Positions 49,714 through 59,801 of a DNA stretch of 64,000 nt are shown here, in pieces (position 1 is the first letter of the stretch; every line of letters begins with the position of its first letter). The translations under genes and the position numbers were made by a program. Below the pieces are notes generated by a model. It made no database searches, was not told where the DNA came from, and was given only the letters and a program-made list of their open reading frames with translations. The stretch spans positions 682,001 through 746,000 of the forward strand of contig JASKOT010000001.1 in NCBI GenBank assembly GCA_032158125.1. Direction: 5' to 3'. The DNA comes from Papiliotrema nemorosa. Taxonomy: Eukaryota > Basidiomycota > Tremellomycetes > Tremellales > Rhynchogastremaceae.

Positions 49714-50642
49714 GCTAGCCGTCGATGTTGTATGCGATACCGGTCGACCACTTTGTATGTGTGCTACCAGCCAAATGACCCAAAGCAGACCAACGTCCTT
49801 GTATGATGAAGGTACAGCGTTATTATACCCTCCATGAGAACCATACCCACAAGTTGTACGCTATGCATCGAAGTCTCCTGTCATGCTTAGTCTTTGTATG
49901 ATGGATGCCTGGACACCTGGGCCCCATGGCATGCGGATGGGCAAGAAAGGTCTCGGCTGAGCGAATGCTGATGCCGGCATGGCGCGTCCAAGGAAGCCTT
50001 TCTTGGCCGGATGTGGGTCTTTGGACTGAAATTTAACTCTGATATTTCAGACTCTCGGGAGTGATCTTCACGCCACGATATCCAGGTGGGCAGGCAGACC
50101 AGGTGAGAGGACGACATGTGCACGCGAGTAGGATTCAGGTTGAATCGCACTCCCGATGCTCAAGAGGCGCACGAGTCGTATATGAGGTACGAGATGAGGT
50201 ACTGATACTATGCCTGTATTAACTCTTGACCGAGAGGAACACTTCCCGTTGTTCAATTTGGCGAATACCGTGTCTCGTCTCGTCTAGCGAGGCAGAGGCG
50301 CGAGGTACGGATCTTGAGGTAATCTTACAGAGTACAGGTCCCATCCGCAAGCGGCACGACGCGATCTACCCACGTTACTCATCGAGGCTATATATCATGT
50401 CTGACTGACTGACTATGATCTTCTCTTCATTATTGTATTGACATTTGTCTCTGCGAGCACTTTGGTCTTTCACCTCACTTTACTTTCTCTTATTCTCTTA
50501 CAGGCTGGTCCTGCTTCTTTACACCTCGACGGTCATAAATAAACTCATTCTCATTCTTTCTTCTTCACCTTGATTCTCCATCCCTTGTCCTATTCGAACC
50601 TTCCCTATCAATCTCGACGATTGAGCGATTCGCCCATTGAAT
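49714..50642. other. Intergenic region, SAE2 3' end to CPL1-like promoter
   Basis: 929 bp with no supported gene. The last 190 bp before the ATG is pyrimidine-rich, as expected for a leader. Frames near 49890-50150 show no motif. Confidence 0.6.
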
Positions 50643-51489
50643 ATGTACCACTCGACTTTACTACAGATCACCCTTTTCCTCGCCTTTTCTTCTGGCGCCC
50701 TGTCTCTCCCTTCTCCCATTATCGCCTCGTCATCCTCGATCTCCCCGCCTATCCCTCCCCGATCCACCTCTTCCCGGATCCAATGCCACGCTACAGCTCC
50801 AACAATATTCGACCAATCTCATCGTGTTCTCGATCCTAGATCGTGTTTGTCCATTTGCGGACCCATCTCACCTGACCATTCCGCCTTTCTGCACGCTGCG
50901 GGGGATGCGTACGAATGTCTCTGTGTCCATGGAGACGATATGAGATCGATGGAGACGGCACAATGTACTTCGGACAGTTGGTACGCTTATACTCCGTACA
51001 TCCCATGGGACGACGAGAGTATCGAGGTGCCGCGAGATGAGGAGGACGACGCGCAGATGGGAGTAAAGGGGGACGATACGGTGATGATGGTCTTGCAAAC
51101 CAAGAGGGACGGTATGAAGGTTCTCGGACTGTGTGAAGAGGGCCTCAAGGCATGTACCGTCCGAGGTCAAGATTCCTCTTACGAAGTGAGCCATCACGTC
51201 TGAGTATCAAGTGTCGAGCTCATCATCAGTGTCTGGACGTGAGTTCGACTGCACGATCTTGTGGCGGTTGCGCTGCGGGAGAGTATGTCATGGGAGGTGT
51301 CAACACCACTGCTCTGGGCACCGAGTGAGCTTCTTTCAGAGACTCGATTTGGCAAAGCTCATCTCTTCTAGCTGCACAGCTCTACCCGGTGTCGCCGAGG
51401 GTGCAGCCGCTTGCATCGCTGGTCGATGTGTGATTAGCGGCTGCAGCTCGGGTTACGACTTGGTTGGAGGACACTGTCTCAGGATATAA
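50643..51489 (+). CDS. Secreted cysteine-rich CPL1-like-domain protein
   Basis: Three exons (50643-51185, 51230-51324, 51372-51489) give 251 residues. A signal peptide is clear (MYHSTLLQITLFLAFSSGAL, cleavage likely near residue 22). The ATG at 50643 is the first in frame. A Ser/Pro stretch and a first Cys cluster (RSCLSICGPISP, YECLCVHG) are followed by the C-terminal CPL1-like module: CLDVSSTARSCGGCAAGEY, DCTALPGVAEGAAACIAGRC and VISGCSSGYDLVGGHCLRI. The domain occurs in many fungi; the founding Cryptococcus neoformans CPL1 is a secreted capsule-linked protein that engages host macrophages. Only the family is supported here, not a role in disease, and paralogues are common. Confidence 0.82.
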
Positions 51490-51640
51490 TGAATGGCCTG
51501 GGGAACACGTAGCAGGTTACGCGGTGGTATTCAAAGGACATTTGGGCTTTCATGTCGGGCTGCATCGTCTAGGCACGGCATGGATCTGGGTATCTAAATG
51601 CAATGGTTGAATGGGTTTGCCTCGGGGTTTGCCTTCATGC

Positions 51641-53156
51641 TCACTTCTTCTCGGAATACTGCTCGTCAGCTCTGCCCCTCATGCTGCGTATGCAAATCAC
51701 ATCATGGAAACCTTTTCCACTCTTTCGACCGAGATTGCCCTCTTTGACCATTTCCTCCAAGAGTGGGATGGGTCGGATCAGATCTTCGGATATCATTCCT
51801 GGGTTTGCGGCTGCCTTGTCCCTCCACCCGCTGGCAATGTAAGAAGTGGTATCTGAAGTCAGACCGTGGGACTAGTGCTTGACCTACCTAGTCCGACAAA
51901 GTCGAGCAATTTGAAGGGCTATCCATCAGTTTACCACCCAGCAGGCAGATGATCAGCTTACACCCATCGCTATTGCATTAGCTCCTTTTTGACCGGAAAG
52001 GCAAGACTCACGATATCCCGCACCGAGCTCCATGGCTTGGTCGATATCTTCAGCAGTAGCGTCACCCCTCTCAATCATTCGAATCGCCTCGACTTGGCGT
52101 CAGTCACACTGAGGAGTGTCTCTGGCTAACTATAACTTACGCATATAAGGGACCAATAATCGATTGACGATGAATCCAGGTGTATCCTTACAAGTCACGG
52201 GCGCTTTGCCCATCCTTTTGGTCACTTCATACAACGCATCAAAGGTCTCTTGGGTAGTCTGATCCGTCTTGATGATCTCGACCAATTTCATAGCTGCACC
52301 GTTAGCCGCCCGCGCAAGGAAAGAAGCACTCGAGCAAGCACCTGGGACGGGGTTGAAAAAGTGTAATCCGGCAAATCTGGCTTGTCGAGCAGAAGAACAA
52401 GCCTCTGCAATTTCACTGACAGAGAGGGAAGAAGTGTTTGTAGCGAAGATACATGATTCCCTTACTGTCAGCTGAGCCAGCATGGCAGAGGTAACGAGAC
52501 GTACTGGGCTTTCGAATCGAGGAAACCGAATAGGTCTCGCTTGATCTTGAGGCTTTCGATGATTGCTTCAACCACCAGATCTGCCTCTTCTACCGCCTTC
52601 GCCCTGGAATATCAGCACCCTACAGAGTCACAGGTAGATCTGAGTAGACGGTCTTGAAGAGTCGAGGGTTGTCGGAACATGGAATGGACGGATTGACTCA
52701 CGCATCGGTAGTCGTCTCGATGTTCTGCATGACCTTCTTGACGAACCCTTCCACATCGTCTGGCTGTTTCTTTTTGGCTACTCGACTCAGGCTCTTAGTG
52801 ATGATGTTCAAGCCGTTCCTATCATCAGCACGATCGAGTGACCCCGGGATGGTGGAACACCCACTCCAACGCCTTGTCCGTCACGTCGGACAGGATCACC
52901 TGCATGATAAGCCCCGCACAATTTATGCTCAATACGGGCTTACCTTGAGTCCATTCTGAGCGCCTACTTGAGCAATACCAGCTCCCATGAGGCCCGCCCC
53001 AAAGACTGTGAGCTTGTCTACCTTCTGGCCGGGCACAGTGCTCAGATGCCGCTGGACGGTGGATAAACGCGATGCCGCGGAGAGGGATGCAGCTTGAGGG
53101 GTCATGTTGAGCAGTGTGGTGGATCTTGCGGTGATTCTAGGCAAGGCGGGGATCAT
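51641..53156 (-). CDS. HADH: Mitochondrial 3-hydroxyacyl-CoA dehydrogenase (HADH)
   Basis: Eleven exons (52944-53156, 52865-52899, 52702-52818, 52505-52603, 52342-52460, 52141-52293, 52012-52092, 51962-51969, 51888-51918, 51701-51852, 51641-51658) give 341 residues. The start at 53156 gives a basic presequence ([17 protein letters not shown]). The Rossmann motif is [15 protein letters not shown], followed by [47 protein letters not shown] (the catalytic His), [20 protein letters not shown] and [18 protein letters not shown]. The Gly-Tyr-Pro-Met-Gly-Pro-Phe block needs an 8-nt exon (51962-51969). The enzyme oxidises 3-hydroxyacyl-CoA with NAD in mitochondrial beta-oxidation; a short-chain 3-hydroxybutyryl-CoA preference is possible. 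Introns at 52294-52341 and 51659-51700 keep frame and are spliced by inference. Confidence 0.92.
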
Positions 53157-53418
53157 TGTCGGCTCGATGGTGGAATGTTGAGAAGGAAGTCTCAACACAA
53201 GAGCTCTCGACAGAGTATCGGTATTCGGTTAGAGGATGCGCATCCTGCCGGTTCAACATCCTTCATTGCCGGAATCTCCAATCGGACCTCTCGACCTACT
53301 TTCAATGAAGATCCCTATAGCGACTGTTCACAGGCCTTGGCCATTGCAAGATGCTTGCATGTTCGATTGTCGTAATTCCTACTTGCTTTACAACCTTGCT
53401 ATCTCCACATGAGCATCA

Positions 53419-55174
53419 TTATACTTCTCTTTGGTCTTCTTCGGGTCCTTCTTTCCCTTTTGCCTCTTCTTCAACGACCTCCTTCCTCGCCTCTGACTTC
53501 TTCTCCTGTATTTGCCCAATGGAGATCATTTCTTTCCTCACCTGCTCTCGTCTCCTCGGCGCATGCTCCTTGAACAGCCTCATCGCCTTGTCAAGATCCT
53601 TTTCCAGGGCATTCTGCCTCACATCACTCGTCGGATGTGTCCGAAGAAGGGCGAATCGGTTCTCAATACTGATTGCTTGACCCGCATTCATGGCATCCTC
53701 CTCGACGCAACTCATGAGCTCCCATAGGTCTAATGCAGCACGAGGATCGTATCCAGCCATGGCCATGAGCTGCGTGTCAGCTGTAGAATCGTGTCCTCAA
53801 GCCCATAACCTCACGTCCATCCCGACTGCATCCGCCTCCATCTCTAGCTTTCTAGAATACGCTCGCTGAGCGACGATGTCATTCAACCAATTGATGAATA
53901 TCCCAGCAGAGTCGGTGATACTGTCTCCTCAGCGCGACCACGACAACATGGCTGGTCTCCCTTACAAGGGGAATGAGATGGTGAGCGCGAACGAAATACC
54001 CCTCAACACGTCGAAGCCTACCGCGGCGACATTGAGGAACCGACAGGTCAGCTGAATCCTTTATCTGGAGGTACTGAGCTCACCCCGAGATTCTCTACAC
54101 TATGCCTCTCGGTCACATGGGCCATCTCATGTGCGAGAACAGCCGCCAGCATTGCGTCATCATCCGGCAACGTCTTCAGCAATCCAGTGTAAACGAAGAT
54201 ATCTTTGCTTGGTAGTGCGAAGGCGTTCAACTGTGGCTGCAAAGATGTTTCAGTACAGTATCGGTCAGAAAGACTGAACCCACCAGGTCAATGACATAGA
54301 GATTCCAATCTCCCGTTTCCAGCTTCTTCAGGGGGTTGCTAGAAACGGGTCGGAACGGCATAAACGAGCTAGTGGCCACTCCACTTGGTTTGTACCTCTC
54401 CCCATGTGGATCTCCGTACGCCGCTTCCCGCTCCGAGATAACTCTGCCGAGCTCTGATGATCTCGGTGGCCATGTGGCGTCGCAGACGACATGATGTTGT
54501 TGTTCTTCCAAAGCAGTGACGAGACGCGAGGTGACCCGAGCGACTCGCTTGGACTGGGGGTCCTCGGGAGGTAAGAGCAATGCGCCGTCGTGCTTCAATA
54601 CATCCTGATGTCTAGTTGTGAGCTTGATCGAGTCGAGCGAATTGCTAAGCTCACTTGCGGCGGGACCATGCCATTTCTTCGTTTTCCGACATGAGAAGTA
54701 ACCTCCAACGGCCGGAATGTGGACTTTGATCCAGTCCCAATGCGAAGACGATACATATTGCGAAGATCTAGGCATAAGCTAGACGATATGGACAGATGAT
54801 AAGCTCACGGGTATTTGGATAAGCAGATAGGACGTCTTCTTGTATTTCTTCCATAGTCTGTGCATCAGAAGGCTATCCCAGCTTCCTGCTCACTTGTAAC
54901 GGAACACAAAAGGCAAGAATAACAGTGTGAAACGTGTCACATTCAGTAATCCACTCTTCATTGCTGGCAGTGCGAAGAAGAATACATCCTGCCGCCTTCG
55001 GGAAGGGTGGAAAGCGCGTCGAATGACAGGTGAGAACGCCTGGGAGCGGAAGGAGGGGTGGGCTTGTCTGGCGAAGCTATACCGAGGCGGCTTAGGAAGC
55101 GTCGAGAGAAATCTCGGTATCCCTACCGTTGTTCGAGCACTGGGTATACACCTTGCCAGGCTGAATGCCTTCAT
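53419..55174 (-). CDS. OMA1: Mitochondrial inner-membrane metalloprotease Oma1 (M48 family)
   Basis: Eight exons (54894-55174, 54809-54857, 54655-54767, 54284-54611, 54084-54236, 53966-54051, 53815-53920, 53419-53769) give 488 residues. The N-terminus is an Arg/Ser-rich presequence (MKAFSLARCIPSARTTVGIP), and a transmembrane helix follows (YLLIQIPIFAICIVFALGLD) before LDQSPHSGRWRLLLMSE. The M48 catalytic motif is VLAHEMAHVTERH, with the third zinc ligand in SRKLEMEADAVGMDLMAMAG. NAFALPSKDIFVYTGLL precedes the HExxH as usual. Oma1 is the stress-activated quality-control protease that cleaves inner-membrane substrates. The C-terminus is a charged helix, longer than in yeast. Confidence 0.92.
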
Positions 55175-55459
55175 GTTGAGCTCGAAGCGCGAGGATTATG
55201 GTGGAGAGATATCAATCAGCCCGTCGACAGACTTGGCCTTGAGACTGGAGCTCCGGGTTGCCCGATGTTATAGCGGCAATGTCCGACTCTGAGGGGAGTA
55301 ATTCAGCCTCAATAAAGATGACGTCACCACCGCTCGCACCCAATCCCCCCCGAAATCGCACGCTACTCGGATCTGCTTCGCCAGATCTCTCTCTTCATAT
55401 TCAGGTCGTTCTTTGCTTGTTCAAGCAAGTTGCCCATGGCCATAACTCATAGAGCACGT

Positions 55460-58342
55460 ATGAACTCCACACATGCACCCCGAGTCTTTGTTGTAGCACT
55501 TCCCAACATGGTAACATCGGGGCACAACCTCAGCATGAATCCCAACACGGTTAGACGAAGGACTGCTGGATCTTCCCGGGGTCCCCCGTCGTCAGCTGAT
55601 CAGCATAATGAGCAATCGGCCCCACCTGGTTTGAGGGGTCGACATGGGTCAGCGAGCAATAATAATGCAAAACATGCCAAGAGGTACGAGTATATAATAG
55701 GTGACACTGTCCGTAGACATAGGTCTACTCTCTTCATCCTCGTCATGTTATCCATCGGCCTATTGTACCTCTTTACGCGGCTTCTGTTGCTGCCTGCGAT
55801 ATGGAGCCAGAACACGACGAGCACCAATGGAAGCTCGACTTTGGAATTCGGTCCAGTCACTTTTGCGGGGTATAATAATTGGGTATACAGGGATAATATC
55901 ACCGCTGCCCAAGTGCTCTTATCAGAGTGAGTCCACCTTGGTGCGAAATGACAATGATCTGAATGCCAGGGCTTCATCTGCTACAGCTCCGAATCGATTC
56001 ATAACTGCTTTTGCCAATGGCAACACAGGTGCCTTGGTCTACTTCATTCCCGCAGGGGACAACTCGACGAGCTTGGGGACAACTCTGGAAGAGGGATCTT
56101 TGGCGTCGTACCAAGCCGACTACAATCAGACGGGTCTACAGGGGAATATTGTGGTTTCGAGCAACCTGACCTTTGGAGTGACCTTGAGTGAGTGCGAAAG
56201 TGCTCGAAAATGCGGTAAACTGAGTATTCAGTTGGGAGCGTTCGGACCTTGAGAGATTACGTCGAGTCTGGAGGCAACGTCACCAACAAGATTTTCAACT
56301 ACACACTCGGCAACTACAATGAATCTTCCGTCACCCTCGTTCGACATTGGATCAACGGGACGACGGTACAATATCTCTCGTTTGATGCTGTTTCTGGCGG
56401 AACATTCAACGTCATCCCGTCAACCAATACCACCTTACCTCCCGATATCGCTTTCTCCCTCTCTTCGTCAGGGACCAATGCCACATTGAGATTCACCTCT
56501 TCGTTCAATTTTACCGGAACGACACCTTCGACACCGTACACGCCTCTGCAAGGTCTTGATCGAAGCGAATTATTCCTCACTTCTGCGCCGAGCAACTCCA
56601 CAGCGGTCCTTGGGAATGTGTTGTCTGCCATTCAAGGTCCCGGAGCAAGTATAGCCGACCAAACCTCCTTCCTCGCTTACACTGATCGATTCTTTGCGGG
56701 TGGATGGCGATTTTTGACCTATTTCGGACGTGACACACTCCTAGCTCTCCGTCTCCTTCTACCTGTCATCTCGCCCACATCGGCCGAAGCAATCCTCGGA
56801 GCAGTCCTCGAGCGAGTCAACGAGACTGGAACAATCTGCCATGAAGAGACGGTCGGTGATTATGCGTCTTTCGTCAATATCCAAAACAACCAGTCGGAAC
56901 TGGGCAACACCCCAGTGTACAACTATGTCATGCTCGATACCGACTTCTTGCTCTTGCCTGTGCTCGCAGACTACTTCTTGACAACCCCGCAAGGAGCCAA
57001 CCGGTCCGCTGAATTCTTGGCGCAGAATTCGACGTTGAAGAACGGAACGTTTAGTCAGCTACTGATCGAAAATGTCAATCATGTCCTCAACTTATCCCGA
57101 GCATTCGCCGAAGATCCAAAGAAGGAAAACTTGGTTCCGATCCGGGACCCGACGGTAGGCAATTGGAGAGATTCCAGCTCTGGCTTGGGATATGGCATCT
57201 ATCCCTTCGACGTCGAAAGTGAGTCATGACGTTTAACCGGTTGTGTAAACTCATGCCCAGCCGCCCTTATCCCTGCTGCTCTGAGAGCCATTGCAACTTT
57301 GTCTGCTGCCAATATCCTCCCTTCCAACTATTCCAACGCAACGCAATACGCCCAAGTATGGGAGACAGAGGCGGCACCGCTCTTCGAAGTCAACATCTCT
57401 TCCGCCAACGCTCAGTCATACCTGGAAAACTACATCCAGCAATCCAATTTGTCCACTTCATTGTTGTATGGAGCGGGTAGTCTGAACGGGTCGTCGAACA
57501 GTAGTAGCGGTTCAGGAAATATGAGTTTGGGCTGGGAAGATCCGACTCAATTGATCGGAGGTGCATCGGGAGAGTCGACATTCTACGCTTTATCGCTCAA
57601 GCGTGACTTCTCCCCGGTCGAGGTGAGCAAACACAAAGCATTGTGGAATGGGTGATCTCATGTTCAGGTGCTTCACTCTGATTTAGGGTTCAGTCTGTTG
57701 TACGGGAACAATCTATCTCAATCGGTGATTCAGGCTACAATCGAAGCCATGCAGTCGTATCCTAGGGGTATGTGTCCTTACATCATGGCTTGAGAAGTCA
57801 GCTCACGCGCAGGTCTGCTGACCAATGTCGGTATGGTAGTCGCCAACGCAGCCTATGACAGCAATCAGACCAATATCGAGGCGAGTATCCATGGACGATC
57901 ATATCAGTTGGATGTTTTGGCTGATTATCAGACATTCTCCAACGTCCAATACCACGGTGCAGTCTCGTGGTCGTGGCAACAAGGTCTGATGGCGTCTGGT
58001 ATTTCCCGCCAATTGGGACTTTGTGGACTATCCAACTCGACCCAATTACAGACCTCCTTAGGTAGCGACGTACCCTCTTGGTGCTCCAATACCAATTTGA
58101 CGACCGCCTTGACGCAAGCGCAATATCGATTATGGACATCGATCGAAGGGTCCGCTCCTGCTTTGTACACTGAAGTCTTGTCGCCAATCTTTGAATCGGC
58201 AAACAATACCTTTACGATCGGTGATCTAGGAGCGATCTCACCCACTGGAACGGAAGGAGATGCTATTCAATTGTGGAGTTATGGATTCTTGGCAGAGGTA
58301 GACCCTCGATCTGGGCAGGCTGTAGCGGCCGGTTTTGCGTGA
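55460..58342 (+). CDS. Type II membrane six-hairpin glycosidase-like protein
   Basis: Six exons (55460-55926, 55970-56187, 56232-57218, 57261-57622, 57668-57767, 57813-58342) give 887 residues. A basic cytosolic tail is followed by a single signal anchor (STLFILVMLSIGLLYLFTRL) and a very large lumenal domain with dozens of Asn-x-Ser/Thr sites. The C-terminal half has (alpha/alpha)6-type blocks: GGWRFLTYFGRDTLLALRLL, GTICHEETVGDYASFV, NYVMLDTDFLLLPVLADYF, GYGIYPFDVE and VSWSWQQGLMASG. The GRDTLLAL and CHEE blocks resemble glycogen-debranching or trehalase-like hydrolases, with acidic residues in positions fit for catalysis. The substrate is unknown, perhaps a wall or secretory glycan. The start is uncertain: ATGs at 55460, 55509 and 55535 are all in frame before the anchor. 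Confidence 0.68.
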
Positions 58343-58479
58343 GGCGACACCAATTGGACAATAGTGAGAGCAGTCCAGAGAAAGTATAATACAAGTTTTG
58401 CATACATACACGATGCACGCTTGATCATGCCATGTATCCTTCGTTGATGAAGCCGTGCATGATATGCATGATACGCTAT

Positions 58480-59618
58480 TCACAATTTCGGCTTGATTAG
58501 ATGTTTCACCGATTCTGGGTCGATTAAGCTGTCTGGATATGGCAGAACCATGCTCCTCATATGCCACTCGCCTCCGTCGACCGGGAACGTCGTACCTGTG
58601 ATCCAGGAAGCAGCGGGAGAGAATAGAAACATGGCGGCATTGGCGATATCAGCTGATTCCATGAGCTTCCGTCCATTTCCCGACAAGACGGCAATGCTCA
58701 CCGCCGTCACCCATTCGTGTCAATGGGATTTGAGTCTCTGGTTTGAATCCCTTTGGCGCAAGCTTGTCCATTCCCACCGTCCCGGCAATCGGTCTTCCAG
58801 TAAGCTTCTCGTCCACAATGACCCATGCTCACCCAGGTGCGATGACATTCGACCTGACCCCCCTCGGTCCTTCTTCGACAGCGATAACTCCGCTCAGAGC
58901 ATCTACACCGGCTTTGGCGGCGCTCACATGCGCTTGCCAGGGTGTTCCTCGCCAGTGCAGAGTTGCCGAAATATGGACATATGATCCTTTGCTCTCGCGA
59001 ATGGCTGGGAGAGTTGCTTTGAGTGTATTGTATGTCCCAAGGAGATCGATATCGATCACCGTCTTGAAGGCTCTTTCTGAGAGACCAGATATAGGCGCCA
59101 GGCTGCATGTTAGTATCGCCTTGTCGTCGAATCGAACACGCCGACTGACAAGTTTCCGGCAGCACCTGAATATCAGCCTTCCGCTACAAGATTTGTACCC
59201 ATAACATACCACAAATGACATAGTCGATACTGCCAAATTTCGCCAATGTGTCCTCTACTGCTTTCTTCAGACCCGCCGGGTCACGCACGTCAGCTGAAGC
59301 CGCGAGACATCTTCCCCCCGTCGCCTTTTCGAGCTTCCCAGCACTCTCCTCAAGACCTTTGGCACTGTGACATTAAGTTTGTGCATGCGCTAAGCCATGT
59401 CCTAGAAGCTCACTCTCTTCCTACGATTGTTGCGCTCACACCGTGCTTCATCATGGTCTCGGTGATCTTGTAACATATTCCGCTTCGACCTAAGGTCAGG
59501 TGGATGCCGTTTGTCCTGATTCCTTGGTCTCACCTCCTGTACAGAACAAGACTTTGCCTGTAAACAAATCATTTGCGAAAACTTTGGCACTGTCACCGGG
59601 AGGAGAGACTTGGGACAT
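58480..59618 (-). CDS. Peroxisomal 2,4-dienoyl-CoA-reductase-like short-chain dehydrogenase
   Basis: Seven exons (59534-59618, 59414-59489, 59210-59364, 59150-59165, 58833-59102, 58702-58793, 58480-58652) give 288 residues. The start gives FANDLFTGKVLFCTGGRSGI, the Rossmann nucleotide site, although the usual GIG is GIC (GGRSGICYK). The core is DYVICGAAGNFLAPISGLSE, DIDLLGTYNTLKATLP, VHISATLHWRGTPWQAHVSA with AKAGVDAL, and RSNVIAPGPIAGT. The ISATL...SAAKAxVDAL pattern without the SDR tyrosine is that of Sps19/DECR2. The end -PKL is a plausible C-terminal peroxisomal targeting signal. It would remove double bonds of unsaturated fatty acids before beta-oxidation, using NADPH. A 16-nt exon lies at 59150-59165. 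Confidence 0.85.
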
Positions 59619-59801
59619 GACGTGAAGAAGTATACAAGGAGTGAAGAAAGCAACCCCACCGGTTACTCTCATCGCAAGAACCGGGAGAGAATACTTACGT
59701 AAGTTTCAATCAGCAGATTGAACACGTGACCTTATTTTCAAGATTTCCGAGATTCAGCAACTGGAGAGTGTCGCTCTATACAACCTCGACCTGGGTATAA
59801 C
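59619..59801. promoter_or_regulatory. Shared divergent promoter SDR / NOC3 with E-box core
   Basis: 183 bp between divergent start codons, with a CACGTG core at 59723-59728 (context AACACGTGAC). Both core promoters must lie here. Factor binding is inferred from the motif. Confidence 0.5.

Noticed and set aside
50401..50413. CTGA tandem repeat before the CPL1-like gene
   Set aside because: Only about three units long; too short to be informative.
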